A DNA stretch of 64,000 nt from Jaminaea rosea (lineage: Eukaryota; Basidiomycota; Exobasidiomycetes; Microstromatales). Shown here one piece after another: positions 1 to 11,238 of this stretch. Under the pieces are notes generated by a model. It had not been told where the DNA came from, searched no databases, and was given only the letters and a program-made list of their open reading frames with translations. The position numbers were made by a program, and so were the translations under genes. Within the stretch, counting starts at the first letter, position 1. Each line of letters opens with the position of its first letter. Location: NCBI RefSeq assembly GCF_003144245.1, contig NW_020289975.1:2995496-3059495 (forward strand). The letters run 5' to 3'.

Positions 1-328
1 TGTACGTCTGCATCAGGAATTGGTATGCCTCCTTGACGTGTGTGCCGAGTGAAGAGCCGATAGCCATGTCGAGGGCAGCAGAGAAGCCGGTCTTCAAGGA
101 GCTCTTGGCAGATGAGGTGTAGGTGCCGACACCGCATTGATAGTAGCAGAGCTGGCGCGGGTCGTCCTTGCGTAGGGCTTGGAACAGCTTGACGACGTTG
201 CTGTTGTCGCCGTCGAACATGTCACCGGTCCCATCGCATAGGAGGCAGATGACGCGGGGGGGGGGCGTCGATGCTGTTGTAGAGTCAGCGACGGCTTCCA
301 CCGTGGCTGGTATGCGTCGGAGCACCAT
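1..328 (-). CDS. DUF2235 alpha/beta-hydrolase-like protein, N-terminal part (runs off the left edge)
   Basis: The minus strand reads from an ATG at 328 through about 109 codons to the window edge. After a short leader and a proline run, the protein shows LLCDGTGDMFDGDNSNVVKL, then a CYYQCGVGTYTS block. This is the glycine-rich start and YYQxGxGT signature of the DUF2235 family, uncharacterised hydrolases related to type VI secretion phospholipase effectors and common as cytosolic proteins in fungi. The proline run is encoded by a ten-base G tract at 256-265, so the frame there deserves a read check. The start is chosen because the leader directly precedes the conserved block; an upstream exon cannot be excluded. 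The catalytic serine region lies outside the window. The substrate is unknown. Confidence 0.8.
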   Translation of the reverse strand, partial: MVLRRIPATVEAVADSTTASTPPPRVICLLCDGTGDMFDGDNSNVVKLFQALRKDDPRQLCYYQCGVGTYTSSAKSSLKTGFSAALDMAIGSSLGTHVKEAYQFLMQTY

Positions 329-1420
329 GATCGTGGATGGAAGAAGACAAGAAGGGGAGCAGGCTATTGACGATGTGTTGTCCCACCCACGATTGTCTCA
401 GATTCGGTGCTTCGCTCGGTCTCACATCACGACAACGCCTCGCGCGGCCCCGCGTTCTGTTCTTCCTTGGCTGAAAGACAAGGAGCACCGCGACTTCCTC
501 TCATTCACATTGCTTCGACCTGTGAATAGATCGCCGACACCTCGCCGCCTACTCTCGCACGAAGATCCCTCGCGCACCATCGCCGCTTTCTCATCACACC
601 TCGTCCCGAGAGGCGATTCATCCGCTGCGAACACGCATCCCGCTGACCAATGACGTTGAGAAGGGCGTTGTCAAAAGAGGAAGGAGCTCCAAAAGCCGAC
701 TCACTTCGACCCAGGTAGACTACTGCCGGCAACGCAGCGCTCGACGCCCCCCTTTGCCCCGCTGCCGTCATCATCGCGATGTGATATCAAGATGGCATGC
801 ATGCTCGAGTCGGCCCTGCAATGACCTCTTGAATTGGTGCGCTCTTGGTGCGCTCTTGTCGCGCTCTTCGTTTGCTCTACTAACGAGTCGTTCTGCGCGT
901 GAACAAGGTTCAGGAAGATTTGTGTTGGTCGCTTAGAGTAGAGGAGCGTCGGCAGGCTGGGACGGAGAACGGGTGCGTGGGAGGTCAGGGCCTTGAGTGC
1001 TTTCCTTCATTGGCCGGCGCTGCGCTGCGAGGTGGACTTGCACATGCGAGAAGTCGATGCGTGCACAGGCCGCCTCCCAGCCCGCGTTTCGCGAGAGGGA
1101 GAGAGGAAGGAGGCATCGAGGGTCGAGTGAGAGTGCGACTATCGCTTCGTCTCCTCGAAGCCGTCTCGGTCATTTGTCACCTGGCGGACAAAGGCGCGGG
1201 CAGCCTCGCCATTGCCCAGCAACTCAGCATCGACAGGCAAAGCATCGCTGATCGAGTCTCTACGCACCTGGCCACGATGCCCGCCGCTTTTGCTAATCAG
1301 AGGTTGGGCGCTCGTTCGTCGTGGCTGCCGCCGTCCTCGCTACGCCGTCCCCGCCACGATTGGCATATACCCAAGAGAGGAGATCAACTCTTCTTGACCT
1401 CTTACTAGTCCATACCCATC
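329..1420. other. Divergent intergenic region between the DUF2235 gene and the oxygenase gene
   Basis: About 1.1 kb between two divergently transcribed genes. It should hold both promoters and 5' leaders. Short open frames occur here but have no family signature and no splice-consistent structure. No tRNA, no convincing TATA box and no repeat was seen. Confidence 0.5.
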
Positions 1421-4400
1421 ATGGCAAAGGGAGTCTCCAAAGTGAGCAGATTCGTGCTGTCAAGACGATTGCCCGCATTCTTGCTGACCCAACACTACGC
1501 TGACTCGCACCCAACAGATCTTTGATACCATCAAGCGCAAGGCGCCCACGGCGCCCGACGGCCGCTACGACGCCGAGGCCGCAAGCAGCCCCGCCGAGGC
1601 AAAGGAGACGTCTGTCCTCCACGATCTCTTCCACCTCAAGGGCAAAGACGCCGTCACCTTGGCTAAAGCTCTCGAGGGCATTGCCTCGGGAGAGCCCCTC
1701 GATGATCGAGACTTGCTGCTCGAGCGAGCTGTAGAGATGCTGCAGACACTGCCCGCTAACAGCGGCTTGTCACACTCTGTCAGCGACGCCTTCATCGGAA
1801 CACTCTTCAACGAGATGCCTCATCCTCCTCAATCGACCATCGAGCCTCGATCTCGCTACCGCACCGCTGACGGGAGCGGCAACAATCCGTACAACCCGGA
1901 CTTGGGCAAGGCAGGCTCGCCTTACGGTCGCACTGTTCCACCTCTCAAGCCGAAATCTCCGTTCCAACCAGACAACGCGCTGATCTTCGATACACTCTTC
2001 AAGCGCGGCAAGGAGTTCAAGGAGCACGAGGGTGGTCTGAGCTCCCTCTTCACCGCATTCGCCACCATCGTCATTCACAACTGCTTCGAGACCGACCGCG
2101 CTCAGCCGTGGATCAACAACACGAGCTCCTACGTCGATCTGGGCCCCCTCTATGGCAACAATCAAGAGCAGCAAGACAGCGTGCGCACTCGCGTGCAGGG
2201 ACGCATCCATCCAGACTGCTTGGCTTCTGCTCGTATCTTCATGATGCCCCCTGCCGTCATCGCTGTCACTCTCCTCTTCTCTCGCCACCACAACTACCTC
2301 GCCGAGCGTCTCTTCGAGGTCAATGAGCGTGGCACCTACAAGGCGTGGGAAGATCTCGGAGAGGCCGGGCGCAAGGCACAAGATGAGGACATCTTCCAGC
2401 TAGCCCGTAACATCAACATCGCCTTCTTCGCCAAGGTCGTTCTGACCGACTACGTCTCGGCGATCCTTGGAACTGTTCGTGCAGACTCTGAATGGCATCT
2501 CGAGCTCGGCAAAGAGATCAAGGATCGAGCTGGAGCGAGGATTGAGCGTGGAACGGGCAATAATGTAAGCGCAGAGTTTGCGGTGCTCTACCACTGGCAT
2601 TCTCTTCTCTCTGCGGCGGACGTCGAGTGGCTGGACGAGACAGCGAACAAGGCTCATCCTGGCAAGAAGATGAGCGAGCTAGGCCCAAAGGAGTTCATGG
2701 TGATGGCTCATGCTCATGCCGAGACATTCAAGGCGCTACCGCCCAAGCAATGGACCTTTGGCGGGCTCAGCCGCAAGGAGGACGGATACTTCGAGGACGC
2801 TGCGCTGGCTAGCTTGATCAAAAACGCCATCGAGCAGCCTGCTCACGCCTTTGGAGCTCGTACCATTCCAGAGGCCATGAAGATCGTCGAGTGCATGAGC
2901 ATGGCCCAAGCCCGTGACACTTTTGGAGTCTGTACGATGAACGAGTTCAGGGAGTACTTCAACCTCAAGCCCTTTGCGTCCTTCCTCGAGTGGAATTCTG
3001 ATCCTGAGATTGCTGCGGTCGCCGAGCGTCTCTATGGCCACATCGACAACCTCGAATTGTATCCTGGTCTACGAGCCGAGGAGGTCAAGCCCAATATGCC
3101 CGGTTCAGGTGTACAGCCCGGCCATACTATCGGGCGGGCCATCCTCGATGATGCAGTAGCTCTCATTCGCAGCGATCGCTTCCTGACGCTCGATCTCAAT
3201 GCCTCTACGCTCACAAACTGGGGTATGGCTCAGATAGCACCGGCCCCGGGAGCGTACGGCGGCTTCCTGAGCCACATCTTGTACCGCGCTCTGCCGCGCA
3301 GCTGGGGCCGCTATTCTACGTACAACCACCTGCCCTTCTACACTCCCAAGTCGATTGCTTCCGTCCTCAAGCGCAACGGCAAGAAGCACCTGTACGATCT
3401 CGAGCGACCCATCGATGTCGACAAGCTTCACGGCGTGCATTCGTACGAGGCCTGCAAGAAGATCTTCTCAGACCGCGAGACGTTCAGAAACATCTATCAC
3501 AGCAACCTCGACATTCTCACCGACAAGGGTGGCTTCATGATCGGCTTCGACGACCACCCTACGCATGACCGTATGTCCGGCTTCATGCACGAAGCCTTCT
3601 TCGAGCCAGGCTTCGAGAAGAATGTGCGCAGGGACTACCGCAAGATGACGATCACGCACATCGAGAACGGCACGCTCGAGTATGGCGACGGGCGTAAGCA
3701 GCTCAATGTCACGCGCGACGTCTTCAACCGTGTGCCCGTCATCTGGCTCGCCGACCGCTACGCCATCCCGCTCAAGACGGCCGAGCACTCACACGGCCTC
3801 CTGACCGTCTTCCAGCTTCAGGCCGCACTGACTGCCCTCTTCATCTACTCGAGCTTCGACGTCATCCCTCACGCCAGCTGGATCCTTCGCCAGGCGGCGC
3901 TGGAGCTGGGCCCGCTCATGCGCAAGGTCCTCGCAGCACGCGTTCAGACCAACTACGGTATCCGCGAGAAGATGCACGATCTCGTCGCCAAGGGGTCTGC
4001 TTTCGAGGTTTCCGAGGCGGCAGACCACCTCTACCACAAGATTCACGAAAAGAAGATTCCCCTCGACGAGGCCGTAGGCAACCTCCTCGGCACTATGATC
4101 CCCATCGCCGGCAACATCACGCAGCAGTCGACACTGATCCTCGACCTGCTCCTCACGCCGGGCTACGAGTACGCAAAGGAGCGCTGCATCGAGCTGAGCA
4201 AGCGCGACGATGCCGAGGCGGAGAAGGAGTTTGAGATGTGGGTCTGGGAGGCTATGCGCGTCAGTGGCGTGGTACCTGGACTGCCCCGCGTCGCTGCCAA
4301 GGACGTTGACATCGATGATGGGGAGCGCGGCAAAATTCACGTCAAGGCTGGTGAGCGATTGGTGATCGCTTCATCACACGCCCATCTTGATGAGAATTTC

Positions 4401-4770
4401 TTCCCCAACCCTCGCAAGCTCGACCCGACTCGTGACCCTAAGCTTTACATCCTCCTCGGTCACGGTATTCACTTCTGCTTCGGTGAGTGCGCGTGTGCGC
4501 CTGCCGTCTTTTCTCACCACCGCACTGACATCCGCTGGCTCCTTCTCGCTCTCAGGCGCCCGCCTCGTCGCTCCTTCAATCGTCTCGATGCTGCGCGAGA
4601 TCCTCGTCTTGCCCAAGATCCGTCGTGCCCCTGGCCGATCGGGCGAGCTCATCCGCCTTCCCGAGCAGCTCGGCCACAAGGGCGATGCCTGCACGATCCA
4701 GACGTACCTGGACGCCTCGTGCAAGGAGAGCCCCGTTCCTTCGAGCTTCGTCATCGAGTACGGGCCATGA
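1421..4770 (+). CDS. ppo: Psi-producing oxygenase (linoleate dioxygenase plus P450 fusion)
   Basis: Exons 1421-1441, 1518-4482 and 4556-4770 give a 1066-residue protein; introns are 76 and 73 nt with GTGAG donors. The N-terminal half is an animal-type heme peroxidase. It has a distal His near 194 (IVIHNCFETD), a calcium-site block (SSYVDLGPLYGNNQ), and catalytic Tyr365 with proximal His368 (LYHWHS). The C-terminal half is a cytochrome P450 with heme-ligand Cys994 in GHGIHFCFG, split from ARLV by the second intron. This is the Ppo/linoleate diol synthase architecture. Such enzymes make 8-hydroperoxy fatty acids and rearrange them to diols, oxylipins that control sporulation and development. 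Both heme sites look intact, so a two-step enzyme is likely, unlike PpoC types that lack the P450 Cys. Product specificity cannot be read from sequence. Confidence 0.93.
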
Positions 4771-5093
4771 GCGGGCGAGCAAGTGTGCGCGTGTCGAGCA
4801 GCCGCGTCGTCTACTTCAAATTTGCTCGTCGAGATCAACACCACCACCCAAGCCTTGTCCACTCTGCTCTTTCTCTTTCCCTTTCGATCCTTTCAATTCA
4901 TTCACCATCAAATGGTACGCCGAAGAGCACAGCGATTCACATCGACGGAGAATCTTGTTACATCATTGCAAGCGGTAAGGGTGACGTGACGTGACATGAC
5001 ATGCAGCGGGGTGTATCGACCAATGGTCGTGCTGATTTACAGAGTATCTAGTGTGGGTCCTGAGAAAACCTCCCTCCCTCTCTTCGGTGTTAC
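4771..5093. other. Convergent 3' intergenic region
   Basis: About 320 bp between the stop codons of the oxygenase (plus) and the WSC hydrolase (minus). It should hold both 3' UTRs. I see no further gene or repeat. Confidence 0.5.
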
Positions 5094-8000
5094 CTAGTTC
5101 CCCACATCAAGCAATTGCGTCCCCTGCACAGGGCTAGCAGATGCATCGAACTGGTACAGGTTCATCCTGCTGCTGCCACCGCAAGCAATCGTCGAGTTGC
5201 CCTTGCAGGGCATCGAACAACCCCTCGTCGTCGGATCCTTTGAGCTCCCACCAGCGGGAGTGGGCGCAGCCGTGTAGTTAGGCTGGTCCTTGGCGCCGTA
5301 GCACTCGCTGGCGTACTCGAGACCACACCAGGTCATGTTCGCAGAAGCGCATGCGTCCAGGCATGACTCGACTGTCATCTTGTTGGCGCCGCCAGGCACC
5401 GAGGGGCTCATGGGCAGCAAACGAGCAGAGACTGAGTCGACTGCGCAGTCGGTGAAGTTCCAGCGGTCGTAGCGCGAGACGGTGAAGAAGGTCTGCTTCC
5501 AGCTCTGGTCCTCGAGGACGTTGAGGCGGTTTGGCCCGCCACAGAGCTGGCCGTTGTCGCCCGAGCAGGTCATCGAGCAGCCAGAAGAGGCAGCGCTGTT
5601 GGCGAGAGTGTTGCCGCAGTAGCACTCCGAGGAGTACTCGGTGCCAGAGTAGCGGAAGCCCTTGGCTGAGCAGAAGGCTGAGCACTTGGCGGGGGTGTTG
5701 TCTGACTGCGAGTACGAGGCGGAAGAGAGAGTGCGCGAGCCGCCGTCATCGAGGTAGCAGCCCTTGTCGGTGTAGCCGGAGGGGACTGCGGTGGTGGGTG
5801 TGCTCGAGGCGGACGTCGAGGTCGAGGTCGACGTTGAGGTGGTCGCGGCGGATGTGGTGGTGGACGTAGACGATGAGGTGGTCGCGGTTGATGAGGTGCT
5901 CGTGGTGGAGGCGGTGCTCGTCGTGCTCGTGGTCGCGGTGGACGAGTCGGTCACGGTCGTCGAAGCAGAGGTGGCGGTAGTGCTGCTCGCCGTCGTCGTG
6001 GACGTCGCGGTGCTCGTAGCTGCACCACCCGCCTTGGTGTACACCAGGATCCTGTCTCCGGCACCACAAAGCTCCGTCGAGTCGCTCGAGCAGGGCATAT
6101 TGCACTCGCTCACGTCCTTCTTCACGGCAGTGCTACCCAGCGCCTGGTCACAGTAGCACTCGCCGCCGTACTCGACACCAAAAATCGGGTAGCCGGCGCA
6201 AGAAGCCTGGCAGGCCTCTACTGACCCACCAGGCTTGCCGACGGTGAGCACTCGCTGGCTGACCGAGTCGGTGTAGCAGCCAGAGAGGGTGTAGCTGCCG
6301 TCCTTGGTGGCAGATGCTGCTTGCGGAGTCGCCGCAACGGGGACGGTGCCGCTCTGTGCGCTGTACAGGGAGAGGCGATTGCCATTTCCGCAAATCTGCG
6401 ACGCGTTGCCCGTGCAAGGCATTGTGCAGTCAGTGGCAGTCACGGCCGCGTAGTTGAGCTGCGAACCACACCAGCACTCTCGACCCCACTCGAGTCCGGA
6501 GATGCTGAGCTGAAGGGCCGAGCAAGCTGCGGTGCACAACTCGACGGTATTGTTGTCGCTCGAGTAGGCCTGCCGAGAGAGGAGACGGCCCTGCGAGCCA
6601 TTGTCCACCACGCAGCCTTGGTAGCCCGACGGGGAGGGAGCGGCGGACGACGTTGTAGTCGTCGAGGTAGAGGCGGTAGTCGCAGTGGTGGTGGCAGTGG
6701 TAGACGTAGCAGTCGTCGTGGCAGCCGGCGCCGTGTTGTTGTAGACGGTCAGCCTCGAGCTAGCACCGCACAGCTGCGTATTGTTGCCCGAGCAAAGATA
6801 GCTGCACTCCGACGCTGTCGTGAGGGCACCGCCAAGCGTGTTGCTGCAGAAGCACTCTCGCGACCACTCCAGACCCATGTACTTGTACCCTGCGCACGAG
6901 GCCGCACAGCTTTCGATGGTCATGGCGTCAGAGGCGGTACTGTAGGCGTTGAGAGTGCGGTTGCTGACGTCGTCGGTGTAGCAGCCGATGTAGTTGAAGC
7001 TGCCTGACGAAGCCACTGTTGAGCTTGCGGGTCGCTGCGAGGGTGCTCCGCCAGACCAAATCGAAAGGCGCTGGTAGCCTCCGCAGTACTCTGCCGAGTT
7101 GTCGTTGCACGGCGTGAGGCACGCTCGGTCTACGACCTTCATGGCTTGGTAGGAGAGAGTGTTGCCGCACAGGCATTGGCCACCGCCGAGCATGCCAGCG
7201 ATAGAGTAGCCCGCAGATGAGCAGGCTGCCGTGCAGGCCTCGACGGAGTTGCCAGAGTTGACGGAGACGGGGAGCGCGTGTCCAGTCGAGTCGTCAGAGT
7301 TGTCGGAGTAGCATCCCTGGAACGTCATGCCAGCCGCTCCTGTACCGACAATGGCCGGAGGAGGCGCATTGGCAGGATCGGGCTGCGGGCTGTCTCCGGC
7401 TTGAAGGCGATTGCCAAAGTCGGCGTGGCGCGAGCCGTCACCGTTGAGATTGTCCAAGAAGAGGCGCGCCTGACCTGCGGGGCTGGCCATCATGGCGCCA
7501 TTGTCGTGCCCAACGGGCGTGTAGTCGACGTTGTCGATCGATTGAGGAGGGAAAGCGGCAATTTGGGCGAGGAAGCGCTCATCGCGATTGGCGCCGGCGG
7601 TCAAGGGGTTACACGAAGACGAGTCCTCTCCAAAGTCTTGCGTGCCGCGAGCGTAGATCTTGGAGCGGCTGTTGTAATTGGCGAGGACTGCAGCGCGGCC
7701 CTGATTCGTGAGGTCGGTGTTGTAGGTGGGCAGATCACTACCTAGACCTGCTCGCCAGGCGTCGTAGGTTGGGCAGACGGCTCCAGGGTCGCGGTAGACG
7801 GGACGCTTGTCGCTCATGTAGACGTAGTCGTTGGGGTTTCCGATCCAGAAGCGAATGGGCGTCGAGAGGCCCAGCTGCTTGCCAATGGCGGCATAGCGCT
7901 GCACTGTCTGGCCGCCGAGAGAGTGACCTGCAACGACGATCTGGTTCAGGTTGGGGTAAATGGCCTTGTTCGCAAAGTATTGCGTCATCTGGTCGAGCAC

Positions 8001-8727
8001 CGCGTAGGAGGAGACGTCGGCGATCTTGTAAGGGTACTGATTGTTGAGGCCAGATGCCTACGTGCGCATGGAGTAGGTGAGATTGTCAGCGCGGTCAGCG
8101 GAGGATGGCCGTCCTCGACACGCACCCAATTCGCTCCCTTCCAGACGAGGGCGAGCGACGTAGAGCCCTGACCAGCCGCGAGTCCATCCGTCCAGGGATA
8201 CGCGACGTCTGTGGGCGAGCGTAAGAGTGAGCGGGATATATGGAAATGATACACGCCGCAGCCGCACCGCACTCACTCTTCTGGTTGCCGTTGGCAAAGA
8301 GGGGCGCGACAATGGCAATGCTGTCTGCGTTGGCGGCGCCGTTGTTCGAGTTGGCCTGGCTCAAGGCATTGAGAGCGTTGGACATGTACAGCTGCGGATC
8401 TTGGCCAAGACCGTGAATGATGATGACAGCCTTCTTGACCTTCTTTGGATCTTGACGTTTGCCATTAGTGCCCAGAATGTGGTAGTTGAGGAGCGATGTC
8501 TGTAAACGAGGAGGCGAGAATCAGCTACGGTGACCTTACTGAATGATCTCTCGGCTGCGCTGTGAACGCACATTCTTGCCTGTGGCGCTCTTGATGTTCC
8601 AAAAGGTGACCTCCGAGCCGCCTACGCTTGGCATCGAGTTCGTGTAGTTGGCGCCCACATACTGCTGAGCGGTGACATTGACGGCGAGGAGGAGGAGCCC
8701 CACGAGGAGCAAGCAGATGCGTGACAT
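5094..8727 (-). CDS. Secreted alpha/beta hydrolase with six WSC carbohydrate-binding domains
   Basis: Exons (minus) 8727-8572, 8499-8277, 8208-8126 and 8057-5094; introns are 72, 68 and 68 nt. The protein has 1141 residues. A signal peptide is clear (MSRICLLLVGLLLLAVNVTA). An alpha/beta hydrolase domain follows, with an oxyanion-type IIIHGLGQ and nucleophile Ser200 in AGHSLGG; a likely catalytic His lies in PVGHDNG. From about residue 400 there are six WSC domains with the CYxD...C...C..GxEx..ECxCG...C..C.G...CGG pattern, separated by Ser/Thr linkers. WSC domains bind cell-wall polysaccharide and occur in fungal stress sensors and secreted glycan enzymes. There is no C-terminal membrane anchor, so secretion or wall attachment is inferred. 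The Thr/Ser linkers should be heavily O-mannosylated. The hydrolase substrate (ester or glycan-linked ester) is not known. Confidence 0.88.
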
Positions 8728-9268
8728 GAGTGCAGCGGCGATGACGATGAGCGAGCGACGAGCAGGGTCATTGTCTCCAGGACCCCTTGTTTATGAAGGA
8801 AGAGGTCCCCATCGGACCACCTCCTTCACGCTCCTCTACGGCATACCGAACGGCAGTGGCGTGTCCCGTCTGGCGCACTCCTTCTCAACACTCAACGTGT
8901 GTGTATCTCCGCGGCAAGCCCAGTCACGACCGCCGCGGTCGCGTATCGAGGCTGGCGAAGAGCTCTCCGCTATTTTGGACAGGCGGCGGCGCCACCCGCC
9001 GCTACGCGTCACGCCTTCTTGCATGAGCGCGGGTGATCCCGCATCTCGTCACTGTAGCGAGGAGGCCTAGTCTTCAGGGACGGGACACTTAATTGGTCGA
9101 TCTGTCAAGGGTCGAGACGGCCTTTAGGCGGACAAGGGGTCGCAACACCAGTAGCTCGCTTGCGAGTGATCTGTGCCTTGGCGGAGCTAGGCAGGCTGGC
9201 TGGCTGGCAGGCAGGCAGGCAGGCAGCGAGAGTGCAACACCATCGCCCCGCCCAATCCCCCGCCACAA
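8728..9268. other. Intergenic region and retrotransposon flank with a GGCT/GGCA microsatellite
   Basis: This holds the promoter of the WSC hydrolase and the host flank of the LTR element. A tetranucleotide tract (GGCT then GGCA units) lies at about 9190-9226. No supported gene was found. Confidence 0.5.
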
Positions 9269-9475
9269 TGTGTCCAGCCTAAACACGGACACTGCTATAG
9301 TGCACACTAAACGAAGTTCGAATGAATGTATTGCCAACTAAGTGAGCTCCGGCTCACTTAGTATAAACACGACGAGCCCCAACCACTAGCGTCCCGGACA
9401 CCACGTGGCGGCGGCTCAAGATGACGTGGATGTTGTGCCACGTGACCGAGTGAGACAACACCCGACTCGGGCACA
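9269..9475 (-). repeat. 3' LTR of the Ty3/Gypsy element
   Basis: This 207-bp copy is identical to 16142-16348. It contains a perfect 10-bp inverted repeat with a 4-base loop (9338-9361), followed on the plus strand by TATAAA (9362-9367). It also has two CACGTG palindromes (9402-9407 and 9439-9444) and a TGACGTGG motif between them. The TATA box faces into the element, towards the antisense reading frame. Confidence 0.93.
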
Positions 9476-9488
9476 CTCTCTCCCTCCT
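9476..9488 (-). other. Polypurine tract next to the 3' LTR
   Basis: On the minus strand the bases just before the LTR read AGGAGGGAGAGAG, an all-purine run in the place expected for the plus-strand primer. It supports the minus orientation of the element. Confidence 0.75.
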
Positions 9489-9526
9489 AGCGTCTCGCCA
9501 AATCACCTATTACAACATCTTGCAGC

Positions 9527-10954
9527 ATGTCGCCTAGCGAGGCTGAGCGTGACGAATCCAGCCCGAAGAGGTCGCTAGCGACGCTTCTGACCACGAGGGA
9601 GACCCTTCGTTCGGTACGGACGCTGAAGAAGCGTCCAACGGTGAGTCTTAGCGGTGATTAGGTTGAGACGCCAGTGGATGCAATCTGACCGAAGTCTTTC
9701 CTAGATGACGACGACGACAAAGGCGCCGAAGGCGACGATGAGGAGCTGCCGCCGGCTCGAAAGAAGACCAAGAAGACTAAGACGACGCCCGCTTCCCGAG
9801 TCGCTAGCGGTTCCCAGCGCCGTCGTCGAGGTACCGTAAGGCCAACGAGCACGGCTGGGTACCGAAAGACGCAGCCCTGCAACCCACCCGAATTCTACCA
9901 GCAGTTCTGTCTAACGTGTGGTAGTTCTGCGGTTTGCGAGATGGCCTTACACGGCTCGTCTTGTCGTCGGTGCCAAGAGAAGGGATTGACCTGCGATGCT
10001 GGCGGACGAGGTGAGTTTCGAGCTAACTGAGCATGGTCGAAGTTGACTTCGGTGTGCTGAACCAAGACTATAGTTCCCGCCTTCCGAGGCCCCAACGCTC
10101 GTCAGGCCAAACAAGCTTGGACGACTGTGGCGACGCGACGCAACCCCGATTGGTTCCTCAAGGACCCTCCTAGGAACTTCACGCCCGCTCCTTGGAAGGC
10201 GATCGACGTAAAGACGATCGGCGAGCGCTACGGCTCGCGCGGTAACAAGAGAGCTGTCCTGGATCCTTTGCGCACAAGTCGCAGTGCGGTTGAAGCGGCG
10301 CTCCCTCGAGCTGAGCTAGACGCGTCGGACGGTCGCCTCGCCATGGCGTTTTACGAGTATGTCCTCGTGTGTTACGACGAGTTGGTTACCAACCCTGCGA
10401 AGCTTCGAACGCAAGCTCAGAGGGGCAAGAAGCGAGGTTCGGGCGGCCGAAGGAGGGGTGGTCGCGGAGCAGCGGTTGGCGACGACGGTGCCGGAACCGA
10501 CTACGACGACTATCTCTCTTCGCACGACTACCATGACGGTCTGACTTCTGTCGACGAGTCTTCCGACAACGACGACGACGAGGAGGCGGCTGTTGCTCAG
10601 GAAGTGGCCGGTGGGACGCAGGGCAAGAGCGCTACCAAGACGAGCAGCCGTAAGCGTAAGAGAACGGCGTTCTCCAACACTCGCTCTTCTGAGGCAGGGC
10701 CTTCCGGCTCAACTGGTCGTGGTAACCGTGGCGCTTCCCCAACTACCGGTGAGGCGGCGACTACCAGCGGTGGAGGAGATAAGGAGGCCGAAGTGGTGAT
10801 TCCGGCACACTTAGTGGGACCGGAGGATATGACGGGGGGCCCCGAAGCTGGGTCCGCCGGAGGTGGTAACGGTGATAACACGGCCGGCGCCAGCTCTTCC
10901 CAGCGGGAGACTCGAGCTGCGCGTCGTGCTCGCGACGGTACGTCGCAGAGCTAG
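9527..10954 (+). CDS. Antisense accessory reading frame inside the LTR element, Zn2Cys6-like cysteine cluster
   Basis: A coding-like stretch runs opposite to gag-pol between the 3' LTR and the end of pol. The clearest part is the open frame 10127-10954. Upstream, two GTGAGT...AG intervals (9641-9704 and 10011-10073) look like host-style short introns. Between them a cluster at 9908-9994 has the spacing C-x2-C-x5-C-x8-C-x2-C-x6-C, one residue off the fungal Zn(II)2Cys6 binuclear cluster. It is followed by a conserved-looking Trp/Pro segment and a basic and acidic low-complexity tail. A TATAAA in the LTR lies about 160 bp upstream. I do not resolve the exact start. The product could bind DNA, but its function is unknown. 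It is part of the retroelement fossil. Confidence 0.55.
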
Positions 10955-11238
10955 CTAGTGATAGCGACGCTCTTGTAAATAGTCTCTTCACCAGTCTCGT
11001 CACCCGTCTACCTTGTCTATCTTTATCTCGTCACCCGTCTACCTTGTCTATCTTTAATTCAATCGAATCCTTCCTCTCCGCCTGCGTGAGAGGGTGTTAT
11101 CGAGTGCTATAGGGCGCCTCGCGCTCGCTATCTATCGTCCCAGACGATAGGGGTTGGCTCAACCATACCCAGCGCTCGGAGTGGTGCTCCAGGCACCTGA
11201 AAGCCACTTCGCACCCACTGAGTAGCGTCGAACGCCAC

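Noticed and set aside
899-1408. Plus-strand open frame of 169 codons upstream of the oxygenase gene
   Set aside because: It has no family motif, an Arg-rich composition typical of non-coding GC-rich DNA, and it ends just before the oxygenase start; treated as promoter region.
6321-7007. 228-codon plus-strand frame opposite the WSC hydrolase
   Set aside because: It is the complement of the WSC and Ser/Thr linker codons; low-complexity and without its own signature.
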